From NCBI GenBank assembly GCA_964492615.1, contig CAZBKZ010000037.1, positions 1-23,634 of the forward strand: a stretch of 23,634 nt of DNA. Reading direction: 5' to 3'. The position numbers were made by a program, and so were the translations under genes. Position 1 is the first letter of the stretch. The number at the start of each line of letters is the position of its first letter. Shown in pieces: positions 7,403-14,381 of the stretch. Source of the stretch: JAABTH01 sp964492615 (GTDB lineage Bacteria; Bacillota; Dethiobacteria; DTU022). The notes beneath the pieces were generated by a model. It ran no database searches. It had not been told where the DNA came from and saw only the letters and a program-made list of their open reading frames with translations.

Positions 7403-8158
7403 ATGATAAAGCTTAAATCAGCCAGGGAAATTGAAATGATGCGGGAAGCCGGCAAAATTGTTGGTGAAGTTCTTGCGGAAATGGGCAGGGCAGTCAAGGA
7501 AGGTATAACCACCGCTATGCTGGACAAGATTGCCGAGAAGATCATTCGCAGGTATGGCGCTGAACCGGCTTTTCTCGGTTATCATAATTTTCCGGCATCA
7601 ATTTGTGCATCTGTCAATAATGAAGTTGTTCATGGTATTCCCGGCTTGCGCAAGCTTAAAGAGGGCGATATAATCAGCATTGATGTCGGTACCCGGTTGA
7701 ACGGTTATTATGGTGACGCAGCGGCGACATTTCCGGTTGGAAATATTTCGCCAAAAGCGCAGAAGTTAATTGACGTGACCAGAATGTCTCTTCAGAAGGG
7801 AATCGAAAAAGTGCTGGAGGGTAACAGGCTATCTGATATTTCGCATGCTGTGCAGGTATTTGTGGAAAAAAATCATTTTTCAGTTGTCCGAACATATGTG
7901 GGGCATGGTATTGGCGACGAGATGCATGAAGAACCGCAGGTTCCTAACTTTGGTTTGCCTGGACGAGGGCCAAAGCTTGAGCGCGGTATAGTCCTGGCAA
8001 TTGAGCCAATGGTCAATATCGGCGGTTGGCAGGTAAAGGTCCTTGATGATCAATGGACTGTGGTAACTGCTGATGGCAGTCTGTCAGCTCATTTTGAACA
8101 TACGGTTGCGCTGGGGGAAAACGGGCCTGAAATACTAACCTCTTCCGACCTGAATTAA
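7403..8158 (+). CDS. map: Type I methionine aminopeptidase
   Basis: A 251-residue enzyme that removes the initiator methionine from nascent proteins. The five metal ligands are present: D94 (SIDVG), D105 (YGDAAATF), H168 (GHGIGDEMHEEP), E201 (AIEPMV) and E232 (FEHTVAL); H77 (VVHGIP) is the conserved substrate-side histidine. Length is normal for the short bacterial type. It follows secY after 11 bases with no clear SD (the gap reads TGAGATAGTAT), unlike its neighbours, and it takes the place where adk usually intervenes. Confidence 0.98.
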   Translation: MIKLKSAREIEMMREAGKIVGEVLAEMGRAVKEGITTAMLDKIAEKIIRRYGAEPAFLGYHNFPASICASVNNEVVHGIPGLRKLKEGDIISIDVGTRLNGYYGDAAATFPVGNISPKAQKLIDVTRMSLQKGIEKVLEGNRLSDISHAVQVFVEKNHFSVVRTYVGHGIGDEMHEEPQVPNFGLPGRGPKLERGIVLAIEPMVNIGGWQVKVLDDQWTVVTADGSLSAHFEHTVALGENGPEILTSSDLN

Positions 8159-8165
8159 GGGGGGA

Positions 8166-8441
8166 ATGATGGTGGAACTAAAACCGGGACAGCTGGTCCG
8201 CTCTCTGGCAGGTCGTGACAGAGGAAAACATTATTTAATCCTTGGTGAGCTCGACCAAAAGTATGTGTTTCTGGTCGATGGGCAGAGCCGCCCTGTAAGC
8301 CGGCCGAAGAAAAAGAATAAAGCCCATCTTCAGCATTACGACCGCAGGGTGAAACTGGATGAAACGCTTGATGACAGCCAGGTAATCAGGGCCATAAAAG
8401 AGCTGATATCTGATAGCGGGGTTACTGAAGAGGAGGTTTAA
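8166..8441 (+). CDS. KOW-domain RNA-binding protein (L14e/L6e-like)
   Basis: A 91-residue protein with a KOW-type start (KPGQLVRSLAGRDRGKHYLIL), a Val/Leu beta region, a basic segment (VSRPKKKNKAHLQHYDRR) and an acidic tail. Small proteins of this type, distantly like eukaryotic/archaeal L14e, lie between map and infA in many Bacillota. The fold suggests RNA or ribosome binding, but I know of no demonstrated function. The ATG at 8166 has GGGGGG at 8159-8164 close upstream; the next codon is also ATG. Confidence 0.85.
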   Translation: MMVELKPGQLVRSLAGRDRGKHYLILGELDQKYVFLVDGQSRPVSRPKKKNKAHLQHYDRRVKLDETLDDSQVIRAIKELISDSGVTEEEV

Positions 8442-8449
8442 CTGGTAAC

Positions 8450-8671
8450 ATGAGCAAAAAGAAAGACGTAGTAGAGGTTGAAGGAACAGTGGTAGAACCG
8501 CTGCCAAATGCCATGTTCCGGGTTGAGCTTAAGAATGGGCATAAGGTTCTGGCTCATGTGTCCGGGAAAATAAGAATGAATTTTATTCGTATTTTGCCGG
8601 GTGACAGGGTTTTGGTTGAGCTTTCACCTTACGATTTAACCCGGGGTCGTATTACCTATCGTTATAAGTAA
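8450..8671 (+). CDS. infA: Translation initiation factor IF-1
   Basis: A 73-residue S1/OB-fold protein (VEVEGTVVEPLPNAMFRVELKNGHKVLAHVSGKIRMNFIRILPGDRVLVELSPYDLTRGRITYRYK). This is nearly the whole IF-1 consensus. IF-1 occupies the 30S A site during initiation. SD GAGGAGG at 8430-8436. It lies in the map-KOW-infA-rpmJ order typical of the group. Confidence 0.98.
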   Translation: MSKKKDVVEVEGTVVEPLPNAMFRVELKNGHKVLAHVSGKIRMNFIRILPGDRVLVELSPYDLTRGRITYRYK

Positions 8672-8685
8672 GGAGGTCTGTGACT

Positions 8686-8799
8686 ATGAAGGTAAGGCCT
8701 TCAGTAAAAAAAATGTGTGAAAAATGTAAGATTATCCGGCGTAAAGGCAGGGTTGTGGTAATCTGCCAGAATCCGAAGCATAAACAAAGGCAGGGTTAA
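8686..8799 (+). CDS. rpmJ: 50S ribosomal protein L36, zinc-binding form
   Basis: A 37-residue protein (MKVRPSVKKMCEKCKIIRR, then GRVVVICQNPKHKQRQG). Zinc ligands C11, C14, C27 and H32 are all present, so this is the C+ form. L36 folds around zinc and stabilises 23S rRNA. SD AAGGAGG at 8670-8676. The usual neighbours infA and rpsM flank it. Confidence 0.96.
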   Translation: MKVRPSVKKMCEKCKIIRRKGRVVVICQNPKHKQRQG

Positions 8800-8845
8800 C
8801 CGGCAATCTTATTATTTTATGCCGATCCCTGGTTGTAAAAGGGAT
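8800..8845 (+). promoter_or_regulatory. Two small hairpins in the rpmJ-rpsM gap
   Basis: The 70-base gap before rpsM holds two inverted repeats: CGGCA (8801-8805) with TGCCG (8820-8824), and ATCCCT (8825-8830) with AGGGAT (8840-8845). They abut each other and end 6 bases before the AAGGAGGTG SD (8853-8861). In E. coli a folded mRNA element before rpsM is where S4 represses the alpha operon. Whether this one acts likewise is inference; the stems are short. Confidence 0.35.
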
Positions 8846-8869
8846 TAACTATAAGGAGGTGCTAATCGA

Positions 8870-9241
8870 TTGGCCAGAATCGCAGGTGTAGACTTACCGC
8901 GTGACAAAAGAGTTGAGGTTGCGCTGAGCTATATTTATGGAATCGGCAGAAACCGGGCGCTCGAGATTCTTCAGCATACCGGGGTCAGCCCCGATACCAG
9001 GATTAAAGATTTAACTGAAGATGAGCTCGGACGGCTTCGTGAATTTATTGACAAAAATTATAACGTTGAGGGAGATTTGCGCCGTGAGGTTGCTTTAAAT
9101 ATTAAGCGCCTGGTGGAAATCGGCTGCTATCGCGGCATAAGACACCGTCGCGGAATGCCTGTTCGGGGGCAGAAAACCAAGAATAATGCCCGTACCCGTA
9201 AGGGCCCGCGTAAAACTGTTGGTATCCGCCGCAAGAAGTAG
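8870..9241 (+). CDS. rpsM: 30S ribosomal protein S13
   Basis: A 123-residue S13 (ARIAGVDLPRDKRVEVALSYIYGIG, then RREVALNIKRLVEIGCYRGIRHRRGMPVRGQ and the basic tail KTKNNARTRKGPRKTVG). S13 lies at the top of the 30S head, forms bridges to 50S and touches the P-site tRNA with its tail. TTG start with SD AAGGAGGTG at 8853-8861. It opens the alpha segment. Confidence 0.97.
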   Translation: MARIAGVDLPRDKRVEVALSYIYGIGRNRALEILQHTGVSPDTRIKDLTEDELGRLREFIDKNYNVEGDLRREVALNIKRLVEIGCYRGIRHRRGMPVRGQKTKNNARTRKGPRKTVGIRRKK

Positions 9242-9272
9242 TAACCTTGGAGAAGGGAGGAAGTAACAAAAA

Positions 9273-9665
9273 TTGGTCAAGAAAAAGGTTACCCGCACCA
9301 AACGTCGGGAAAGAAAAAATATTGAACGCGGGGTTGCTCATATTAAGTCAACCTTTAATAATACATTCATCAGCATTACTGATGTAAACGGTAATGCAAT
9401 TTCATGGTCCAGCGCCGGCAACGTAGGCTATAAGGGCTCGAGAAAATCTACTCCTTATGCAGCCCAGCTGGCAGCTGAATCGGCAGCCAAGGTTGCCATG
9501 GATCATGGCATGAGACAGGTGGAAGTATTTGTTAAGGGGCCGGGTGCCGGTCGTGAAGCGGCTATACGCTCACTTCAGGCTGCCGGACTGGAAGTAAATG
9601 CCATTAAAGATGTAACACCGATCCCGCATAATGGATGTCGTCCGCCCAAGAGGCGCAGAGTATAA
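9273..9665 (+). CDS. rpsK: 30S ribosomal protein S11
   Basis: A 130-residue S11 (NIERGVAHIKSTFNNTFISITD, GNAISWSSAGNVGYKGSRKSTPYAAQLA, FVKGPGAGREAAIRSLQAAGLEV, PIPHNGCRPPKRRRV). It forms the 30S platform around the mRNA exit. TTG start; GGGAGG at 9255-9260 is 12 bases upstream. Confidence 0.97.
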   Translation: MVKKKVTRTKRRERKNIERGVAHIKSTFNNTFISITDVNGNAISWSSAGNVGYKGSRKSTPYAAQLAAESAAKVAMDHGMRQVEVFVKGPGAGREAAIRSLQAAGLEVNAIKDVTPIPHNGCRPPKRRRV

Positions 9666-9698
9666 TTATATAAACAAGGAGGTGTAACATACACTGAT

Positions 9699-10325
9699 AT
9701 GGGACGCCACACTGAAGCAGTATGTCGTTTATGCCGCAGAGAAAATGATAAGCTTTATCTTAAAGGAGACCGTTGCTATTCAGATAAATGTGCTGTAGTC
9801 CGTCATGCTTATCCCCCAGGAGAACATGGTCAGGGACGCCAGAAGTTTTCAGAGTACGGTTTACAGCTGCGTGAAAAGCAGAAGGCGCGCCGAATTTACG
9901 GGGTTATGGAAAGGCAGTTCCGCCGTTATTTTAAAGAAGCTGACCGCCGTAAAGGAGTAACCGGTGAAACCCTCCTGCAGCTCCTGGAGAGCCGTCTTGA
10001 TAATGTCGTTTTTCGCATGGGTCTGGGACGTTCGCGTGCCGAGTCAAGGCAGCTTATAAACCACGGGCATTTTGAGGTTAATGGTCGCAAGGTGGATATT
10101 CCTTCTTACCTGACCAAGGTTGGTGATGTAATCGCCGTCCGTGAAAACAGAAAAAGCAAGCCTGTTTTTAAGTCAATAGCCGAAGATAGAGGACAGCAGG
10201 GAGTAGTGGACTGGCTGGAAGTGGACCATGAAAAAATGGAAGGCCGGGTCATGAGGATTCCTCAGCGCGAAGAGATCGATGTGCCTGTCACTGAGCACCT
10301 TATCGTCGAGCTTTATTCCCGCTAA
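9699..10325 (+). CDS. rpsD: 30S ribosomal protein S4, zinc-binding form
   Basis: A 208-residue S4. The N-terminus carries four cysteines (C9, C12, C26, C31) as in zinc-binding S4, followed by YPPGEHGQGR and the S4 RNA-binding domain from about residue 98 (ESRLDNVVFRMGLGRSRAESRQLINHGHFEVNGRKV). S4 nucleates 30S assembly and represses its own mRNA in several bacteria. Here it lies between rpsK and rpoA, an arrangement found in many Clostridia; B. subtilis keeps rpsD elsewhere. SD AAGGAGGTG at 9676-9684. Confidence 0.97.
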   Translation: MGRHTEAVCRLCRRENDKLYLKGDRCYSDKCAVVRHAYPPGEHGQGRQKFSEYGLQLREKQKARRIYGVMERQFRRYFKEADRRKGVTGETLLQLLESRLDNVVFRMGLGRSRAESRQLINHGHFEVNGRKVDIPSYLTKVGDVIAVRENRKSKPVFKSIAEDRGQQGVVDWLEVDHEKMEGRVMRIPQREEIDVPVTEHLIVELYSR

Positions 10326-10333
10326 GTGAAAAG

Positions 10334-10366
10334 TTAACCCTCAATAAATCAAACGAGGAGGGTAAA
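10334..10366 (+). promoter_or_regulatory. Hairpin covering the rpoA Shine-Dalgarno
   Basis: ACCCTC (10337-10342) is complementary to GAGGGT (10358-10363); after one A-A mismatch, two more pairs can form (10334-10335 with 10365-10366). The loop is 15 bases. The right arm contains most of the rpoA SD (GAGGAGGG, 10355-10362), so the fold would hide it. Control of rpoA translation by this stem, possibly by the S4 protein encoded just upstream, is inference. Confidence 0.4.
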
Positions 10367-10375
10367 TCGGATAAA

Positions 10376-11323
10376 ATGATAGAAATTGAAAAGCCGAAAA
10401 TTGAATGTGTTGAAAGAGATGAACAGAATAATTACGGACGTTTTGTTGTTGAACCGCTGGAGCGGGGATATGGAACAACGCTAGGCAATGCCCTGCGCAG
10501 GATCCTTTTATCTTCATTGCCAGGGGCAGCAATAACAAGTGTTAAGTTTGACGGTGCTCTGCACGAATTTTCAAACCTGCCGGGAGTTCTCGAGGATACA
10601 ATTGAAATAATCCTCAACCTGAAAGCAGTATCATTGATGATTCACAGTGATGAGCCTCAAACATTAATCATCGAAACCGAGGAAGCCGGAGAGGTTAATG
10701 CCGGACACATTAAAGCTCCCTCAGATGTTGAAGTCCTTAACCCTGATCATCATATATGTACCCTTGAAGAAAAATCAAGGCTCTACATGGAGATGACAGC
10801 AATTAACGGGCGAGGCTATATCCCGGCTGAGCGTAACAAAATGTCGCAGCAGCCGATAGGGGTTATTCCGGTTGACTCGATGTTTTCGCCGATAAAGAAA
10901 GTAAATTACCAGGTAGAAAACACCAGGGTCGGGCAGATAACTGACTATGACAAGCTGACCCTCGAAGTCTGGACTGACGGAAGTATCGGCCCAGATGAAG
11001 CGATCAGTCTTTCTGCCAACATACTGAGCACACATATTGCTCTTTTCACCAACCTGACTGAAACATCAGACAAAGTAGAAATCACTTCTGATAAGCCAGA
11101 AGAAGATCGTGAACGGATCCTTGATATGACTATCGAAGAACTCGATCTCTCAGTTCGTTCATACAACTGTCTGAAACGTGCCAGCATCAACACTGTTGGT
11201 GAGCTGGTTCGTAAAACGGAAGAAGAAATGATGAAAGTTCGCAACCTGGGCAAGAAATCGCTGGAAGAAGTGGAGCAAAAGCTGACAGAGCTTGGGTTCG
11301 GCTTCAACAGGAGCGGAGAGTAA
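10376..11323 (+). CDS. rpoA: DNA-directed RNA polymerase subunit alpha
   Basis: A 315-residue alpha subunit, normal length. The N-terminal dimerisation/assembly domain has FVVEPLERGYGTTLGNALRRILLSSLPGAAIT and FDGALHEFSNLPGVLEDTIEIILNLK. The C-terminal domain (from about residue 245) has the helix-hairpin-helix DNA-binding region with ELDLSVRSYNCLKRASI and RNLGKKSLEEVEQKL. Alpha nucleates the polymerase core and contacts UP elements and activators. It follows rpsD after 50 bases. Confidence 0.98.
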   Translation: MIEIEKPKIECVERDEQNNYGRFVVEPLERGYGTTLGNALRRILLSSLPGAAITSVKFDGALHEFSNLPGVLEDTIEIILNLKAVSLMIHSDEPQTLIIETEEAGEVNAGHIKAPSDVEVLNPDHHICTLEEKSRLYMEMTAINGRGYIPAERNKMSQQPIGVIPVDSMFSPIKKVNYQVENTRVGQITDYDKLTLEVWTDGSIGPDEAISLSANILSTHIALFTNLTETSDKVEITSDKPEEDRERILDMTIEELDLSVRSYNCLKRASINTVGELVRKTEEEMMKVRNLGKKSLEEVEQKLTELGFGFNRSGE

Positions 11324-11344
11324 GTTTTCAAGGAGGAATTTATA

Positions 11345-11689
11345 ATGCCTTACCAGAAGCTGAGTCGAAAAAGCGGCCCCAGACGAGCCCTGCTGCGCGG
11401 CCTGGTTACGTCTTTTTTAAAAGCCGGTCGTATAGAAACAACAGAAGCAAAAGCCGCGGCTATTCGTTCACTTACTGAAAAAATGATTACCCTGGCTAAG
11501 AAAGGTGATCTTCATGCCCGCCGTCAGGCCCTGGCCTTTTTGCTGGAAGAAGATGTAGTTACCAATCTTTTTGAAAAAATTGGCCCCAAAATGGAAGATC
11601 GTGAAGGCGGTTACACCCGGGTAATCCCGATTGGCCCCCGGCGTGGCGACGCAGCGCCCATGGTGATTTTGGAGCTTGTTTCCGAATAA
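11345..11689 (+). CDS. rplQ: 50S ribosomal protein L17
   Basis: A 114-residue L17 (MPYQKLSRKSGPRRALLRGLVTSFLKAGRIETTEAKA, then GGYTRVIPIGPRRGDAAPMVILELV). L17 lies at the base of the exit tunnel. SD AAGGAGG at 11330-11336. It closes the ribosomal part of the operon; the ecfA1 TTG start follows with no spacer. Confidence 0.97.
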   Translation: MPYQKLSRKSGPRRALLRGLVTSFLKAGRIETTEAKAAAIRSLTEKMITLAKKGDLHARRQALAFLLEEDVVTNLFEKIGPKMEDREGGYTRVIPIGPRRGDAAPMVILELVSE

Positions 11690-12556
11690 TTGGTTATGGG
11701 TAAACCATCAGAAATATTGATTAAAGCCAGGGATCTGAACTACCACTATACAGGTGATGGTGAAAATATATTCCCTGCCCTGAAAGGTATAAACCTTGAT
11801 GTGCACCAGGGAGAGTACCTGGCTATAATTGGTTCCAACGGTTCAGGCAAAACAACTTTACTTAAACTATTTAATGCCCTGCTGGACCCTTCCGAAGGAG
11901 AGGTTCTGGTTGAGGGCATTTCAACAGTTGACCATGATAAAATCCCCATGATTCGTCAGATATGCGGGATGATATTTCAAAATCCTGATAATCAGCTTGT
12001 TGCTACCACAGTTGAAGAAGATATTGCCTTTGGGTTGGAAAACCTGACCATACCCTCTGCCGAGATGCGGCAGAGGGTAGTAGAGGTTGCCAGCAGGCTT
12101 GGCCTTGAGCAGCTGCTGCTTCACCCGCCGCACCTGCTTTCCGGCGGGGAAAAACAGCGCGTGGCTATAGCCGGTATCCTGGCTATGCATCCACGCTGTA
12201 TTCTGATGGATGAACCTACTGCAATGCTTGACCCTGCAGGCAGAAAAGAAGTACTGCAAACAGTATCTGATTTAAATAAGAATGAAGGGATTGCCATAGT
12301 TCACATCACCCATTTTCCGGAAGAAGCGGCCATGGCTGATCGTGTCGTGGTAATCAATGACGGCTGCCTGGTTAAAGATGGCCCCCCGGAACTTATTCTT
12401 ACTGATCTTAAACTACTGCACGGCCTCGGCCTGGTCGGAACTCCGGCTGTTGAGCTGGCTGATTTGTTAAGAACAGATGGTTTTAAAATCCCACCTGGAA
12501 CGCTATATAACAGGGAGTTGGTGAAAAGCCTTTGTTCATTCAGACCGAAAAACTAA
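11690..12556 (+). CDS. ecfA1: ECF transporter ATP-binding protein EcfA1
   Basis: A 288-residue ABC ATPase. Walker A GSNGSGKT at 48-55, Q-loop Q97 (FQNPDNQ, the Q-helix pattern of ECF ATPases), signature LSGGEKQ at 150-156, Walker B ILMDEP at 171-176, D-loop LDP and H-loop H208. With EcfA2 and EcfT it forms the energising module that powers uptake through interchangeable S components. The start is TTG 11690, directly after the rplQ stop, or ATG 11696 two codons later; neither has a strong SD, so coupling to rplQ is likely. Confidence 0.95.
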   Translation: MVMGKPSEILIKARDLNYHYTGDGENIFPALKGINLDVHQGEYLAIIGSNGSGKTTLLKLFNALLDPSEGEVLVEGISTVDHDKIPMIRQICGMIFQNPDNQLVATTVEEDIAFGLENLTIPSAEMRQRVVEVASRLGLEQLLLHPPHLLSGGEKQRVAIAGILAMHPRCILMDEPTAMLDPAGRKEVLQTVSDLNKNEGIAIVHITHFPEEAAMADRVVVINDGCLVKDGPPELILTDLKLLHGLGLVGTPAVELADLLRTDGFKIPPGTLYNRELVKSLCSFRPKN

Positions 12557-13398
12557 CCCACATTTACATGCCTGGAACCCCTTTTGCAGCTGAAGCTTTA
12601 AATGATATTAATTTTACCCTGGCAAAAGGGCAGGTTGTCCTGCTGATTGGGCCAAGTGGTTCCGGTAAATCTACCCTTGTCCAGCACCTTAATGGTCTAC
12701 TGAAACCTACCTCCGGGCGGGTATATTTTGATGGCAGGCCCGTTGGTGGCAGTAAGGTAGAACTGCTGAAGCTTCGCAGAAGAATTGGCCTTGTCTTTCA
12801 GATGCCGGAAGAGCAGTTTTTTTCTGAAACAGTATACGATGAAATTGCTTTTGCCCCGCGTAACCTTGGCCTCGCCGATCGTGAACTGGACCTCCGGGTG
12901 GATAAAGCTTTAGCCCGTGTTGGCCTTGAGCCGGACCGTTTCAGGCACCGCCACCCGTTTCACCTTAGTTCGGGTCAGAAGCGCCTTATTGCCCTGGCAG
13001 CAGTATTATCCCTGGAACCGGAGGTTTTAATCCTCGATGAGCCTACGGCAGGTTTAGATCCGGTCGGTCGTCGCAGGCTGTATGCATTACTCGCTGATTT
13101 AAATAAAAAAGAAAAAATAACCCTGTTGATAGCTACCCATCACTATGATGAAGCGGCGGCGTTGGCAGACCAGGTACTGGTTTTATACCATGGGAAAATG
13201 GTCATGGATGGAACCAGAAGTAAAATATTTTCCAACCGGGAGGCACTGGAAAAACTGGGCCTTGCCCTGCCTCCGGTTACAGAAATAATGCATGACCTTG
13301 CTGATTCAGGTCTTCCGCTGAATAAGGATATTTACAACTTTGAAGAAGCCCGAACTGAAATAAATAAGCTGAAAGGATCTGGCACAAATGAGTCGTAG
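12532..13398 (+). CDS. ecfA2: ECF transporter ATP-binding protein EcfA2
   Basis: A 288-residue ABC ATPase paired with EcfA1. Walker A GPSGSGKST at 40-48, Q90 followed by MPEEQFF (Q-helix), Walker B ILDEP at 167-171, D-loop GLDP, H-loop H203. The signature reads LSSGQ (145-149) instead of LSGGQ, a mild deviation. TTG start; it overlaps the end of ecfA1 by 25 bases, and ecfT overlaps its own end by 11, so the three are translated as one unit. Confidence 0.95.
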   Translation: MFIQTEKLTHIYMPGTPFAAEALNDINFTLAKGQVVLLIGPSGSGKSTLVQHLNGLLKPTSGRVYFDGRPVGGSKVELLKLRRRIGLVFQMPEEQFFSETVYDEIAFAPRNLGLADRELDLRVDKALARVGLEPDRFRHRHPFHLSSGQKRLIALAAVLSLEPEVLILDEPTAGLDPVGRRRLYALLADLNKKEKITLLIATHHYDEAAALADQVLVLYHGKMVMDGTRSKIFSNREALEKLGLALPPVTEIMHDLADSGLPLNKDIYNFEEARTEINKLKGSGTNES

Positions 13399-14185
13399 CA
13401 TTACCCTGGGTCAATACCTCCCCGGCAACAGCCTGGTGCATCGCTTGAGCCCACGTGTAAAAATTGCTGTGCTCATCATCCTTTTAATCCTTCTTTTCAG
13501 CCTGCAGAACTTTATCGCCTTAGCAGTTATGTTTGCCCTGGCCCTGATGCTGCTGGCTGCTTCACGCATACCCTTTCGCTATTTCATTAAGGGGCTTCGC
13601 CCCATTCTATTTATTGTGTTGTTTGCCCTAATCATATATGTATTCTTTACCAAGGGAGGAATAGTGCTGCTGCGTATCGGTTCGTTTACCATCGAATCGG
13701 CAGGGCTCAGGCAGGGTTTGTTTGTAATTGCCCGCCTGCTTGTTCTGATAATTCTTTCACTACTGGTAACCCTGACGACCACACCTCTTTCCCTTACTCA
13801 CGGCATGGGTTATTATTTAAAACCTCTCAACAAAGTAGGCCTGCCTACTGAGGAAATTGCCATGGTTATGGCTATAGCCCTGCGTTTTATACCAACCCTG
13901 ATGGAAGAAAGCCAGCGCCTGATGCGGGCCCAGGTGTCACGGGGTGCCGATTTTGAAACCGGTTCTATCTTCAGGCGAGCCAGAAACCTGATTCCATTAA
14001 TAGTGCCCCTCTTTATCAGTGCTTTTCGCCGGGCAGATGACCTGGCCCTGGCTATGGAGGCACGGGGTTATCGCCTTGGCGCAAAAAGAACTCGCCTGCA
14101 TGAGGATAAAATTACCATCCTGGATTGGTCTGCTTTGGCCCTGGTGATTGGTCTGCTTGCCTTTGCTCTTTACTTCAAGCTTTAA
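13388..14185 (+). CDS. ecfT: ECF transporter transmembrane protein EcfT
   Basis: A 265-residue membrane protein with about five hydrophobic segments (for example VKIAVLIILLILLFSL, LFIVLFALIIYVFF, LFVIARLLVLIILSLLV, WSALALVIGLLAFALYF). The two cytoplasmic coupling motifs appear as SRG (in AQVSRGADFETG) and ARG (in AMEARGYRLG); they dock into the two ATPases. No substrate-binding S component lies nearby, which marks a shared (group II) module. truA normally follows in Bacillota but is 8.1 kb away here. Confidence 0.95.
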   Translation: MSRSITLGQYLPGNSLVHRLSPRVKIAVLIILLILLFSLQNFIALAVMFALALMLLAASRIPFRYFIKGLRPILFIVLFALIIYVFFTKGGIVLLRIGSFTIESAGLRQGLFVIARLLVLIILSLLVTLTTTPLSLTHGMGYYLKPLNKVGLPTEEIAMVMAIALRFIPTLMEESQRLMRAQVSRGADFETGSIFRRARNLIPLIVPLFISAFRRADDLALAMEARGYRLGAKRTRLHEDKITILDWSALALVIGLLAFALYFKL

Positions 14186-14381
14186 TTTCAGCGATATCTT
14201 TTTTATACTTATAACAAGTTTTGCTTATCTTTAATGCCCTGCCAACGAACCCTCTAAATGAAGGAACTCACTGACAACTTGAAGAACTTATGAATTATTA
14301 ATAACGAACCCTTATGATCAATAGCATCTGAGAGAGTGAGTCCAAAAAGATGGTTGAAATATAGGGGGCAGTAGCTGAAAA
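14186..14381 (+). other. Intergenic region before the LuxR-type gene
   Basis: AT-rich gap of 196 bases with no gene. I see no hairpin plus T-run that would end the upstream operon; a short T-run (TTTTTT) lies near 14197. AACGAACCCT occurs twice (14244-14253 and 14303-14312). A weak promoter candidate is CTGACA (14271-14276), 16 bases, AATTAT (14293-14298). AGGGGG at 14363-14368 is the SD of the next gene. Confidence 0.35.

Noticed and set aside
14244..14312. Two copies of AACGAACCCT as att-site or target duplication
   Set aside because: Only 10 bases, both at the same end of the accessory block; no partner copy seen near truA.
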